The notes under the pieces were generated by a model. The model saw only the letters and a program-made list of their open reading frames with translations. It had not been told where the DNA came from and made no database searches. Shown here piece after piece: positions 1 to 11,643 of a stretch of 64,000 nucleotides of DNA (positions within the stretch are counted from its first letter, which is position 1; the number at the start of each line of letters is the position of its first letter). Both the position numbers and the translations under genes were made by a program. The DNA lies in NCBI RefSeq assembly GCF_014633365.1, contig NC_068347.1:15832433-15896432 (forward strand), read 5' to 3'. The DNA is from Diospyros lotus. Its lineage: Eukaryota > Streptophyta > Magnoliopsida > Ericales > Ebenaceae.

Positions 1-67
1 AGTAAAGTCTTGTTTAGGGATTATTTTGATTCAAAAAATTTCATCTTCTGCAGGTAGTACAACAATT
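1..67 (+). repeat. Direct repeat, left copy (partner at 1320-1388)
   Basis: The first 67 bases recur with few changes about 1319 bases later, in the same orientation. Both copies contain TCTTGTTTAGGGATTATTTT followed by CATCTTCTGCAGGT and end near ACAACAATTG. The left copy is cut by the window edge. The pair brackets two different minisatellites, so it may be a tandem duplication or the ends of a repeat unit. I do not recognise the family. Confidence 0.8.
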
Positions 68-149
68 GCCCCCCACTCTTCTTTTTTGGCTTAAGGTGAA
101 ATGGAAGAGTAGGAAAATTTCCTAAACCATTGCCAATCTCTCAAGATGG

Positions 150-602
150 GAAGGTCCTTATTGCTTTGCCAAGATAATAGGCAGAATAGAGGGTTAATCG
201 TGTTGACAAAGGGATTGTGTGAACCGTGTTGTCAGGCTGATAGGCAAGAAAATGGGTCAATCGTTTTCGGGGGACCGATTGTGTGAACCGTGTTGCCGAG
301 CCGCTAGGTGGGACAACAGCCCAATCATTTTTTAGGGAGCGATTGTGCAAACTGCATTGCCAGGCTGTTAGGCAGGACAACAAGCCAATCGTTTTCGAGG
401 GACCGATTGTGCGAACCATGTTGCCAGGCCGTTAGGCAAGACAATGGGCCAATCATTTGGATGAAAGGATTGTGCAAAACGCGTTGCCGGGCCATTAGGC
501 GGGACAACGGGCCAATCCTTTTCAAGGGAGAAATTGTGTGAATTGAGTTGCCAGGTCATTAGATAGGACAACGAGCCAATCATTTAGATGAAGGGATTGT
601 TC
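150..602. repeat. Minisatellite, 63-64 bp unit, about 7 copies
   Basis: The anchor GATTGTGTGAACC (and variants) starts at 213, 277, 341, 405, 468, 532 and 595, so the spacing is 64, 64, 64, 63, 64 and 63. Each unit also carries a CAGGC-N3-TAGGC-N-GGACAA-like core and a GCCAATC(G/A)TTTT block. Units differ by about 10-20%. The spacing is not a multiple of three throughout, and the short reading frames across it are by-products, so I treat it as non-coding satellite-like DNA. Confidence 0.92.
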
Positions 603-990
603 TTAAGCCTTGGAAAATATAATAGAGAATGCACAGAAAGTAGTGATGTATTGCATTAAAGAGTATAAGCATCTTTTTTTTTTACATGGCTCGGTTACAC
701 ATACCTAGGTCCATAACCCTGCCTGGGGCTTACGTTGATGTGTAAATTTAAAGTGTGCTACTCAAAATGAAAGAAACATTACAATTTTTTAAAGTTTGCC
801 AATCAATCCTACGTGGTTGGTTTAGCAATGCCGAAAGTCTCTTTGCTCTTTTTTCCCTTTGTGGATGACACGTAGCAAATGCGTGCTTGTCGCTGGTCTT
901 CTCAAATTTACCCTATGCCCGAAGGAGTAGGAAACTTTGTCAGTAGATAGAAGGAGGAGACTATGGTCCCAATGTCAGTAGATAGTAGGA
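603..990. other. Intergenic stretch, nothing recognised
   Basis: AT-rich sequence with a short T-run near 670. The only structure is a short repeated phrase (GTCAGTAGATAG...AGGAGGAGA) near 940-995 leading into the next minisatellite. No coding or RNA signal seen. Confidence 0.5.
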
Positions 991-1330
991 GGAGACAAGC
1001 CTCCTTGCCACAAGCTTGCCGTAAGCCTCCTTGCTGCTAGGCTCCCTTAGCCGTAAGCCTTGTCGCGAGGTTCCCATGGCCGCAAGCCTCCTTGTTGCGA
1101 GGCTCCCTTGCCACAACTCCTCTTACCACAAGACTTCACCCTCAATTTTACATGCCATGAGCCTTTCTTTTCTGCCGTCCACTCATTGTCGCAAGGCTCT
1201 TCATGCCTCAAGCCATTGCCACGAGCCCTATTGTTGCCACAAGCCCCGGTCTTATCGCGAGCCTCCACTTTACCATGTAGGAGCTCACTATCGTGATGAT
1301 CCGTCCTCAAGCACATTGTCGCAAAGTCTT
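991..1330. repeat. Degenerate GC-rich minisatellite, about 26-32 bp unit
   Basis: Variants of a unit reading roughly GCCGCAAGCCTCCTTG then a GCGAGGCTCCCTT-like half recur from about 991 to 1330. Unit length varies. It is much more GC-rich than its surroundings. Frames open on both strands through it, giving Cys/His/Pro/Ser-rich peptides with no domain. These are artefacts of stop-poor repeat composition. Confidence 0.7.
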
Positions 1331-1388
1331 GTTTAGGGATTATTTTGCTTCAAAAAATCCCATCTTCTGCAGGTGGTACAACAATTGT
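1320..1388 (+). repeat. Direct repeat, right copy (partner at 1-67)
   Basis: Near-identical to positions 1-67. It ends at ACAACAATTG, after which the sequence passes into a (TA)n tract at about 1397-1413. Confidence 0.8.
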
Positions 1389-1389
1389 A

Positions 1390-2460
1390 TCTTTTTATAT
1401 ATATATATATTAATAAAATGCAAGATTATCTTTATTTATAAACTCTCCAATTATTATATGAATAAGTCCCTAGATCTCTTATGTTGAGAATCATATTCTT
1501 AAACTGTTAAGATTAGGTGACAAGATTATCTAGTGATAGGACTTCTTAAAAGATTTATGGTCCTTAGATTAATCAGATAGGGACTGATTAATCTAAGGAC
1601 CATATGATATGGGGATGTCTCTAGTAAACTCATGGGTGGTTGTTGGAGAATAATGCATTGAATGTGACACCAATGACTAACCATATGGCATTGCGGATAA
1701 TGGTCACATCATCTAAGTTATGATAGGGTAGCTAATCCTTAGACTTGAATTAACACAGTTGTCTTGTGTATCGGTATACGGGATTTGCTAATGGACCGAA
1801 GCATCCAATTGTGAGGTGGAGAGGTTCATCTATGTGGTTTCGTATTGTTGGTATATGGAGGCAGGTGTTAGGGATAGGATATGTCACCCTTGTTATTATT
1901 GATGAGGTGAATGTCTTATGTGGTCTATTGTTAGTATGACAGGACAATCTCTAACCAAGGCAGATTGATTATCATGAAAGGTATTTCCTGAGGTGTCATC
2001 TAATCATGTTAATAAGATCTGACACATAATCATTGAGTTTATGAGTTTATCGTACCATAACTCTCGCTCAATCAGGACGTTAGGTGTGAAGGATTACGCC
2101 AACACTTGGAGTATCAACTCAAGGGTTTTACCGTTTTCAAAACTTTTTCTAAAACTCATACAAATACGCAGTGGAAATAAATCAAGACCACCTTCCAAGA
2201 CTAGGTATCGGGGACCATATGCAAAACAAATCGAAACCAAACCATATGGGGTTTAGTAGTATACCTCACTGGCAGTTCCCATTTTAATGAAGAGGTTGAA
2301 CGTTCTCCAGTGTTAGTAACCTTTGCACGCCGGACAGCTCCCGAATAGCTTATCCAAATAGTCCAACTGTTCTATATAACTTATCGGTTGACTAAATCGA
2401 TACGAGGAGCCTAGTTAATCCATGCTCCGAGAGGAGATTTAATCCTGTAACTTAGCTTAC
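1390..2460 (+). mobile_element. LTR-like relic of a dispersed family (plus orientation)
   Basis: No open frame of note. The block shares phrases with three other places: GTTGGAGAA...CATTGAATGTGAC near 1640 recurs near 7480, and the CATAACTCTCGCTCAATCAGGACGTTAG-type phrase near 2055 recurs near 7835 on plus and on the minus strand near 12905. These copies behave like LTR or UTR parts of one old retroelement family, probably copia-type. The left end is lost into the repeats before it, so boundaries are approximate. Confidence 0.45.
1559..1601. repeat. Perfect hairpin, 18-bp arms, 7-nt loop
   Basis: Arms GGTCCTTAGATTAATCAG and CTGATTAATCTAAGGACC are exact reverse complements around ATAGGGA. It lies inside the LTR-like relic. 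The related copy at 7162-8168 does not show it, so it appears to be a local inverted duplication. Confidence 0.9.
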
Positions 2461-3625
2461 GTGCTAACCAAGCTAATTGAAGGAGATGAAATATATTGGG
2501 TTCAAAATGAAATCCCAAATCCAATAGACTCTCTATTGGAATGGTACTGCTACACTAGTAATGAAAATTCAATGAGCAAATGGAAAGCAAGGGAGAAAGG
2601 TTTCAACACTCTGATTGAAGAAAAAAACGCTCCAACCAAGAGAGAATTAGGCATCAAATGCAAGCAACAAAAAGTTTGGGCGTTTCTCCTCTTCATTCCT
2701 TATATATGAACCCTAAAATCCTAAAACCTCCAAGATAGGCAAAACCAGCTAGGAGAGAGATAGGGGACAAGACTAAGGGAGGAGATGTGTCCCATAGGCA
2801 CGCTGTCCTATCGTCATCATTCCTTTCCACGCATCCCTTGCAGAAATGGTTGAAGAAATGATAAAACAATCATACCAAATGTGACTCTCGTTGCCATAAA
2901 TGGTCGATCGATTTCTAAGAAATAATCGACTGAATTGCAAGGCCCGATCGATTAGTTCTGCCACAAGTTAGCTGACCACCTTCAAGGCCGGTCAACCAGT
3001 TTCTTTCCCTCATTTCAAGTTTTCGCAAATTGCATCTAGACCCACCATTAACTCTCAATGGCCCTTTCACTATCTAATAATGAAATCAAGTCCCTCGTTA
3101 ACTCTTAATGGCATGCTTGTCAACTCTTGACAATTGCTTTGATTAATTTGAACCTGATTTGTTAACTCTTAACGGTGTTATCATTAATTTTTAATGACGA
3201 TCATATATAGTTTTCATCATTTAGTTAATCATTACACTCATATATGTGTGTGACCTTCTAAGTTACCACTAAGTAGTAATCGGGACACGCCAAACATTTT
3301 AGCATTGACCAAATACTTTGGTCTACAACAAGGATCTCTCCATCTTCTCGATGTACCCCGAAAGACCTTGAGTCATACTTCAAGAGAACCTATTTGAGCT
3401 TTTGATTCTCGTGTACTATAATTCATCCATTGACTAACATCACAATCAAGTAAGAGTCATAACTGATCAAACTCACTAACTCGATAACTATGCCAAGATC
3501 TAGCGTGGTCTGATCGAGATGACACATCAGAACTTCTTCCAACATTGGAAACACCTTTCCAATCATGTGTACCTTGGCCATGGGTTTATACAATCATAAC
3601 CATCACTGATCGCATATGATGTTCA
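2461..3625 (-). mobile_element. Composite LTR-like relics, minus orientation in the right part
   Basis: From about 3280 to 3625 the sequence, read on minus, matches the family seen on plus at 7820-8160 and on minus at 12640-13010 (for example ATCTCTCCAT-N-TCTCGATG and AAGAGTCATAACTGATCAAACTCAC). The part from 2461 to 3280 is AT-rich, has repeated GTTAACTCTTAA phrases near 3050-3180, and shows no gene. The relic is interrupted at 3625 by the hAT element and resumes at 7133. Confidence 0.4.
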
Positions 3626-6600
3626 CAGTGCCAGCCCTGGGCATAGGCTGCCTAGGGCCCTCCTCCTCAAATCCAACGGTTAGGGTCCTTTCAGGTAAGC
3701 TCAAATTATTAATAATAAAAAATTATTTTGGCGTGAGAAAGTTGCAATGTCAAATTTAATTAATATAAAAAATTGACAGTAAAACATTATTTTGGCATGA
3801 GAAAATGGAAATTAATACATTGAAGTGAACTATGCATAGTGGTAATTAATGCATTGCAGACTTGCAGTGAGTTGCACATAGGGCAGTGTGCTCCAAGTGC
3901 ACAAGAAAGAAATTTAAAATTGAATTGGTAGTTGGCGTCTGGGAGTGGGCTCTTTGCAGCTTGCCTATGTAGATATATATATATATAATATTTTATAATT
4001 AAAGTAAAAGCAAGCATTAATGCAACAAAACTTTACTTTTCTTCTAAACTCCAAACTCCAGTGCTTTGCCTCTCGTCTGCGTGCATTCCTCTCATCTTCA
4101 TTCTTATTCTGTGACTTTTATTGTCTGTTTGCATTGCGTGGTCCCTCTCAAGTCTCAGCTCTCTTCTTCAGTTCTTCTTCTTAAGTTCTGTCAGTAGCAC
4201 ACAACAGCTACCAGTACCAAGCACGCGCGCCTCATTTACTTTGTAGAAGAGAGAGTGAAAATAAGCTGATTATATATATATATTGATGCATAGAATATTT
4301 GCATATTATTTCTTGAATTCTTTCTCTTGTGTTTTTCTATTAATTTGTTTTGCAGATTTCATTCCGAATATCAAATTCTTTCTTGTTCAATTACATTTGA
4401 ATTTGATATTATATTGATTTTCATATTTAAATTGCTCAGTTGCATTTGAATTTGATATTATATTAATTTTCGCATTTAAGTTGATTTATTATGTCCACTA
4501 AAAAATATTTGTCTAGAAATGAAAAAAGAAAAAAACAAAAAAAAACTCAAGAGTTTATTCTATCTCAAGCAGGAGCATTGGATAAATTTGTTACTAGGAA
4601 CATTAGTAATACAATAGTAAATGAAGAGTGTGATAATTTGATAGATAAAGAGGTTCAAAACGACATGCAAGAACAACATGAATTAGGAGACGCTGAAAAT
4701 AGAAATAAGTAAGAACATAAAGATTTAGATACAGAATGCTCAACTTACCCTTTGGACATAACTGATCAAAAAAATTGGAAAAATATTGATCAAAATTTTA
4801 TAGATTTGTTGGTAGAAAAAGGTCCTATAAGAGGTCAAGTGGTTGATTTTCCTAAAAATTCAAAAAATAGGCATTTCTCTTCTACATATTACACTCGTCA
4901 TTTATCAAATGGTAAGAAGAGTGATAGAAAATGGTTGATATAGTCCATTTCATTAGATAAAGTATTTTGCTTTTGTTGCAAATTATTTAAACAAGAACAA
5001 AACAATATTCAATTAGCTAATGAAAGGACAAGTGATTGGAAAAATCTTAGTTCTAAACTGAAAAGCCATGAAACAAGTAATGGGCATATGGATAACATGA
5101 GAAAATGGATTGAATTAGAAAAACGATTACAAAAGAATTTAACAATTGATAAAGCTTTGCAAGATCAAATCAACAAAGATATAAAACATTGGAAAGAATT
5201 TTTTACGAGAATAATTTCAATTGTTAGTTTTCTTAGTAAGAATAATTTGGCATTTCGTGGAAGTAATGAAAAATTATATGAAGAAAATAATGGAAATTTT
5301 CGAGGTTTAATTGAAATGATCGCTATTATGAAAGAACACGTTCGACGTATTCAAGAAAAGCAAATTCACTATCATTATTAAGTCACAAAATTCAAAATGA
5401 ATTCATACTCATGTTGGCAGGTGAGATCAAAAGTGCAATAATTAAAACAGTTAAAGAAGCAAAATATTTTTCAGTGACACTTGATTGTACACCCGATATA
5501 AGTCATGAAGAACAAATGCCTCTAAACATACGATGTGTAAATGTCTCAACAAGTCCAGTTAAAGTAGAAGAGTTTTTTTTAGGATTCCTTAAGGTAGACG
5601 ATACTTCAGGGTAAGGACTGTTTGAGGAATTAATAAATGCTCTACAAACACTTGAAGTTGATATTGGTGATTTAAGAGGTCAAGGTTATGATAATGGTTC
5701 TAATATGAAAGGAAAGCATAAAGGTGTGCAGAAAAAAGTATTAGAAGTAAATCCAAGGGCTTTTTACACTCCGTGTAGTTGTCATAGTCTTAATTTTGCA
5801 GTATGTGATATGGCAAATTCATGCATAAAGGCTAAATCTTTTTTTGGAATTGTGCAATGCTTATATATATTGTTTTCATCTTCTACAAAGCAATGGAAAG
5901 TTTTGCAAGATAATGTGGAAGGCCTAACACTTAAGCAACTATCACAAACTCGTTGGGAAAGCCGAGTTGAAAGTATTAAAGCAATAAGATTCCAAGCTCC
6001 ACAAATAAAAAATGCTTTAACTCATTTGATGGAAACATGTGATGACCCTAAGGCATTTCAAGATGCTAAAAGTCTATTAGACAACATTATGGATTTTGAG
6101 TTCTTGTTTGGTATGATTATTTGGTATAATATATTGTCTGCTATTAATAGAGTAAGCAAAATGTTACAAAGTAACGACATGGTCATTGATGTTGCTATAA
6201 GTCACTTGAAAGCACTTATTTCTTTTTTTGAAACATATAGAGAAACTGGATTTGAATCTGATATGATTATTGCTAAATAAATTGCTACTCAAATGGAAAT
6301 TGAACCTATTTTTCAAGAAAAACGTATTATTCGTAGAAAGAAACAATTTGATGAAAATGCCAATGATGAGATAACACATTTAGTTGAAGAATCTTTTAGA
6401 GTTGATTATTTCTTATACTTATATGTAGTTGATCAAGCTCTTTTTTTGCTTTAAGTGTAGATTTGAACAACTTCAAGAATATGAAAATATTTTTGGATTT
6501 TTATTTGATTTGAAAAAATTATATTCTATAGATGATGATTGTTTAAAGAGATCATGTGATAAGTTAGAAGAATTTTTAAGATACAAGACGGATTCAGATA

Positions 6601-7132
6601 TTGATGGACAAGAGTTATTCTCTAAGTTGAAAGTTGTGAGATGTTTGCCAAAAGAGACCAAAAAGGCAATTAAAGTGTTAGACTACATGAAGACAATGGA
6701 TTGTTATTTTTCGAATGTGTGGATCATGTATAGAATACTTCTGACCATACCAGTTACAATTGCTTCTGCAGAACGAAGTTTCTCAAAGTTGAAACTGATA
6801 AAATCTTACATTCGATCAACAATGTCACAAGAAAGGTTGAATGGATTGGCGATGGTGTCTATTGAAAAACATATGTTGGAACAAATTGATTGTAATAGTT
6901 TAATTGTTGATTTTTCACCTAAAAATGCTAGAAGAGTAAATTTAAAGTGAAATATTATGAATTTTAAACTATTATTGTGATAATTTTGAATGTTTTTATA
7001 TAATAAAATATTTTATTCATATTTGTTACATGTAATTTCATTTTTAAATGTTGATAATTTCATATAAAATTTCGTGTAGGCCCCTAAAATCAAATTTCGC
7101 TTAGGGCCCTTAAAATGTCAGGGCCGGCCCTG
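3626..7132 (+). mobile_element. hAT-superfamily DNA transposon with perfect 8-bp TSD
   Basis: The element starts CAGTGCCAGCCCTG and its right end reads CAGGGCCGGCCCTG on the reverse strand, giving 14-bp terminal inverted repeats with two mismatches. It is flanked by GATGTTCA at 3618-3625 and at 7133-7140, an exact 8-bp target duplication as expected for hAT. Length is 3507 bp. Inside is a single plus-strand transposase coding region, broken by stops. AT-rich non-coding DNA at 3640-4490 is the 5' subterminal region and leader. Confidence 0.93.
4491..6949 (+). pseudogene. Decayed hAT transposase (TTF-type zinc finger, DUF4371, hAT dimerisation)
   Basis: Six plus-strand open stretches (4491-4712, 4752-4943, 5088-5381, 5411-5614, 5705-6280, 6429-6949) read in order like one hAT transposase of the zinc finger MYM-type 1-like plant group. 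The N-terminus is Lys-rich. A Cys-containing segment near 4960-5000 (KVFCFCCKLF) fits the TTF/BED-like finger. The middle fits DUF4371 ([24 protein letters not shown]). The C-terminus holds the hAT dimerisation signature (PVTIASAERSFSKLKLIKS). Stops, for example at 4941, 5379 and 6278, and frame changes separate the pieces, so the copy cannot encode a full transposase. Domain names come from family knowledge; the breaks are seen directly. Confidence 0.85.
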
Positions 7133-7161
7133 GATGTTCACCTCACACCGGACGTCAATGG

Positions 7162-8168
7162 TGTTAGTGATAGTGCCCTAGATGCTATATTTACATTACA
7201 TAGGATGTATGTGTATAGCATTGTTGATTATTCTTAATATTAATAAAGGTCATATTTTCATTTATGTCTCTCCATCTCATCTTCATGAATGAGTAGCTAG
7301 ATTTCCTGGTAGAAGTCCTACTCTCAAGGGGTGGAGATTGTGTGACTTGGATCTCTAGTCTAGGATTTCTTAAACATTTGTCTATTAGTGGACTGACACA
7401 TGGACTACTACCATTGTTTAGTATGGGATACTAATGGGATAGGGTGGTGAGTTACACACCATAGTAAACATATGGGTGGGTGTTGGAGAACATCCATTGA
7501 ATGTGACGCTTGTGACGAACATAGTGTCTTATGCACTGATGTTAGGGATTTGTTGTTAGGCAGAACCATCTAAAGTAAGAGGTGTGGATCCTCTTTCTGT
7601 GGTCTCTCAGCAGTGGTATATGGAAACAGATGTTCACTGATTGGATCCATTGACCTCCAATAGATGGGGGCGAACATCCTATGTGATTTATGTTGGTGAA
7701 TGTGATTGGAAATTCCATGGCCAGGGTGAGCATGAGATTGAAAAGAGTTCCAATGTTAGATTGGATATGACATGTTACCTTAATCACACCATATTAGATT
7801 TGTCATAGCTACCTAGTCCTGAGAGCTTAATCAGCCCATGACTCTCACTCAGTTGGGGATGTTAGTTAATGGAATAACTATAGTGCATGGTAATCGATGA
7901 GCCTCAATAGGTTCATATGAAGTTAAACTTTATTACCATTAGGATTGTCTTGATTCCTAACTAGAGGATACTCAGTATCTTTTAGGGTGCTCTGGGGATT
8001 TGGAGAGATCCTCTTAATAGGTTGATAGGGATTGACCGACATCAAGGAGTTGACATGTTCTAATTGCTATATGAGTGTGAACCTAGAAAGTTGCATGCAC
8101 ACTGAGTAATGTAGTAGATTAGTGATCCATTGTTGTTAATGTGTTCCTCATCACTATGAGATAGTGAT
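7162..8168 (+). mobile_element. LTR-like relic starting TGTTAGTG (plus orientation)
   Basis: Begins TGTTAGTGATAGTGCCCTAG, which resembles the minus-strand starts at 11643 (TGTTAATGTTAATGCCC) and 13686 (GTTAGTGTTGTGTGCCC). Internal phrases are shared with 1390-2460 and, inverted, with 12640-13560. No coding sequence is seen. It is cut on the right at 8168 by a solo LTR. I infer an LTR of an old, probably copia-type, family. Confidence 0.5.
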
Positions 8169-8718
8169 TGTAATACCCGAAGTTTTTCTAGGCATTATTG
8201 TTCAAGAAGTAAAGCATTTCCTTGGAAGTTGAAGGATACGGTCGATACATGTGAAGTTCATGGGTAATCGCCGAGGAACAAATGAAGGATTTTTCGAAAG
8301 ATCATGGTGACTACCGCGAGGGGGCATCATCTTAAGAGATTTTGGAAAGGTTTAAGGGGTTCTAGGGCTCAAGTGTTATAAGTACAAAGGACTTTTTGGG
8401 CTAAGGAGTTATTTGAGAGAAACTTAAAATATCTTGTAACTAAACATTTAAGGAAACCAAGTGAGCTAACTTATAGTTAGGGAAGTAATCATGAGAAATG
8501 ATGGGAAATGTAGAAAATGTAATTTACCATGTGGGATGTAATGATGAGGAATCTTAAAAATCAAATTAAACATGTGATGACACATATCTCAAGGGACACT
8601 TGTCGCAAGAACATAAAAAGGCACAAATCTCTAGGGACACATGGCACGATCCTACGAAAGTAATGATTTCCTAACTTATCCAAGCGACACATGGCATACC
8701 CAGATTGGCAAAGGATGC

Positions 8719-8728
8719 CTATAAATAT
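8719..8728 (+). promoter_or_regulatory. TATA-like box in solo LTR 1
   Basis: CTATAAATAT lies about 550 bp into the LTR. The equivalent site in solo LTR 3 (CTATAAATAG near 28560) and a GTATAAAAAT in solo LTR 2 near 15379 support this as the LTR promoter. Confidence 0.5.
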
Positions 8729-9594
8729 TAAGCCTTAAGAAGGGACATTCTAACCATTAAACAAGAAGAAAAATGAGGTGAGTTTGAGAGGAGAAACTTT
8801 ACCAAAGAATGAGGTGGAAAAACATTTCGTCAGAAAATTTGGACCGCCATCATAAAAGGAGTGAAACAGCATTAAAACAGCAAGGTAACTCCAATTTCTT
8901 TTGGTAGTTTGATAGAGAATTGAATAAGGGTCACGTGGGTTCAAACGGGGGTCAAATCAGAGTTCGGATGAGGGAAAACTAGCCCAAAAATATCAAGAGG
9001 TCAAAATGGAAGGGCGATGCGTGGAGCTCATGCGCCACCTGCCTGCTGCGAGTGCAGCGCATGGGGGTCCTTCCCCCAGTGCATGTGGGGCCCCCCTGGC
9101 CCACAATTTTGTAGTATTGGTCCTCTATTTTATCCCTAGGACCCTATATAAAAATATTTTAGATTTAAATTACGAAAGTATATTATTTATGTAGAAAAAT
9201 ATTCCCAAACCTTGTGAACAGTGCCTTAACACTACCAAACCAGCAAGGTGAGTGCTTCTTGCATCCTTATGCTACGTACCGAACATTTTGTCTTCACATG
9301 GGTAAGGGTGATTACTTGCATAAGCATGACTTTCCTTTAAACTAAGTATTTTCTCTTTCTTTGTCATGCATGACTTGGTGTGTGTGGCTAGTTGAAGTCA
9401 GGATCTCATGTTAGACTGGTGAAAATTCATGAAAATGTGAGAACATGATGGATCAACAGGGGTGATTGCATCACTTGGGCGTCACTTCCACACCGGCTAT
9501 TTCATGTCATTTCGCATAACTTATTTACATGCATGCTTTCTCTTCTTGATGCAGTCATTTAAATATAATTGTCTAACATGGGTGTCTCATACCC

Positions 9595-9615
9595 CTGGAA
9601 CATTCAACGTTCCAG
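9595..9615. promoter_or_regulatory. Conserved palindromic block in solo LTR 1
   Basis: A 21-bp block with 7-bp arms CTGGAAC and GTTCCAG around ATTCAAC. It recurs identically at 16678-16698 in solo LTR 2 and with a few changes at 29850-29870 in solo LTR 3, at a similar distance (about 390-490 bp) from each LTR end. Function is unknown; it contains GAACATTC, close to a heat-shock element half. Confidence 0.7.
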
Positions 9616-10002
9616 GTGGGTTAGTCATGACAGGTGCTCCAGAATCGAGCCAAAGGAAAGAAAAGGAAATGGAGTGGTTCTCGGATAGGTAGCTTCTTAA
9701 ATTTTGACTGTAAAAGCATTATACTGTAGCTTTAGAGGGAGTTTTAATTGTTGTAAAAAGGAAGTCTAAATGATCCCTGGATCCCCATTTTGTTTAAGGG
9801 GTTGTCAAGTTGTTTTTACATTAAAAGCATATAGTGGGAGCATTTGTTACTTAGCTTATGGATTTTTTAAAAGATTTCAGGTTCGATCATTTGCTTCCAT
9901 TAGCAAAAGCTTCCATAAATGCCCTTGATTGTCTTATGGACGCTAGCATCATCATGCATCTTTGTATATGTGTTTTGGAGAAAAGAAAAGCGGGGCGTTA
10001 CA

Positions 10003-10949
10003 ATGATGTTGGTTGTTGTATGTGTGGGACACAAGGATCTATGGGTATGAGAGATTGCTATTGGATAGTAGGGCCTTGGAAGCAATTGGACAAAGTTGGT
10101 GCTTGGCAGACTAGAATGGTAAACAAGTGCATGGAGTAGTCAACCCCCTGGGGTGGTCCACCGATTACGTCATGTTGACTGGTACGTGAGAAAGGTCAAT
10201 CGCTTCAAGCGGTCAACTTGGTGCCTCACACTGTCGACCGTTTCTACTATTTAATGAGACACAACTTTGTCGCATGTGATGATTTGGGTAAGAGGATAAA
10301 AAGAAGCCTATGAGATAAGTTGAGTATGGGCTTGGCAGATTGATTTGAAAAAGAGAGATTGAGAAGGTTAAAGGAGGCAACACGAGAGCTGTTCCTCTCT
10401 GCGTCTTTTTTTTCCTTGTTTTTCTCTACCATTGTTGTTTCTTCTCTGCTGCTTCTTCATTCTTGCTATTAGCTATAGCCTCTGCTCTTTCTTGTCCAAG
10501 CTCGATTGGTATATCATCCTCATCATCTTCTCTTTTCATAGAGAGGCTGTTAGACAACCACCAAATAACCAAAGAAGGGATAATGTTTAGCTTCAGGTCA
10601 CCTCTTTCGAAATGGTCCTAACACGACTCTGTTGAAGGGTTTCGTGGTGACTTAGGCATGGACCAACTAGGTCCTTTACGCTTGTGGAGGAAGGCTGGTC
10701 ACCCAGATGATTGTAGGGATGAGAGAGCTTGCTAGACAATGGAAAGACAGTCATCGTGTTAACAACTAGCACTAGATATTCGTCCGAACGGTATATCTAT
10801 AAACCCCCTATGGCATGGGTTTTCCCATTATGGATATGGATGTTGAATATCGAGTCATGCAAGGTTGTTTTTGAATCCATTGTGATTATTTTATGCTTCC
10901 GTTGTGCTATTTTCTATGTAGGAAACGCTCTATTTTATGTAAAACCTTT
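10003..10949. other. Intergenic stretch, nothing recognised
   Basis: No domain, RNA or clear repeat. Short open frames (for example 10729-10956) have no features and are interpreted as chance. It probably contains further worn LTR sequence. Confidence 0.4.
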
Positions 10950-11643
10950 ACAATGATCCATGAGTGGTTGTCTTTTGGCCTCGTGCCCTCGTTCCCTTTC
11001 AAACGGATCCCATAAACAATTACATGCCTCCATACGTTGTTGCACAAAGACCACACAGTGCATCTCCCACCCAGTAACAAGACGCTTCTTAGCAAAGGCA
11101 AATCCTAGGCACCAACATATATGACAACTGTGTTACCTCCGATTTAAGGACCAATAACATAATCGAAGCCGTGATAGATCATAGATCTTCTCAGGCATGT
11201 GATCTATTACTTGTGTTACATTCAGTAGATGTTCAACTAACATCTAACAACATGTCTACTATATCCATCTCATGGATTATGGTATGTGACAACCATCTTT
11301 TATCATTAGTATCTCATACTAATCAGGTGTAATAACTCATGTGCTAGTCCGTAATAGATTAATCATAGCCCTCTTTTGAGAAATTTAAGGATTAGGAATT
11401 ATTTTAAGAAACCCTTAATTCGAAAGTCTTTGTTACATATTCTCAATACTTAAGAATAAAACTCTTATCAGTAATTCTAAGAGCTCACTCATATATATAG
11501 ATAGATTAAAGAGATATGAATGAAGATATGACCTTAAAATATGAAAATAAATTTTATTATATTTTCAATATTTTCATCATTAGTCCCATAATACAACTGC
11601 TAAATGTTATCTAAATTCAGCATTAAGGGCATTAACATTAACA
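10950..11643 (-). mobile_element. LTR-like repeat D (minus orientation, probably truncated)
   Basis: Read on minus from 11643 it begins TGTTAATGTTAATGCCC. It is homologous to 13000-13686: the phrases CTAGTCC...AAGGA(T/C)TAGGAAT and CTCCATA...CAGCAAATCC-like run in the same order in both. With repeat E it forms a same-strand pair about 2.0 kb apart, as LTRs of a short non-autonomous element would. Confidence 0.5.

Larger units (their letters stand above)
8169..10002 (+). mobile_element. Solo LTR 1, Tekay/Del-type gypsy
   Basis: Starts TGTAATACCCGAAG and ends CGGGGCGTTACA, the terminal pattern typical of Tekay/Del chromovirus LTRs. It is 1834 bp long. Flanks are GTGAT (8164-8168) and ATGAT (10003-10007), a 5-bp target duplication with one mismatch. 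A TATA-like CTATAAATAT is at 8719. A GC-rich patch spans about 9010-9105. A palindromic CTGGAAC...GTTCCAG block is at 9595-9615. There is no internal region, so it is a solo LTR left by LTR-LTR recombination. Confidence 0.85.

Noticed and set aside
150..602. Regularly spaced repeat that might suggest a CRISPR array
   Set aside because: Units are contiguous with no unique spacers, similarity runs over the whole 64 bp, and the setting is a plant nuclear genome.
1031..1336. Cys/His-rich open frames on both strands
   Set aside because: They arise from the GC-rich minisatellite, are open on both strands and show no domain or conserved start.
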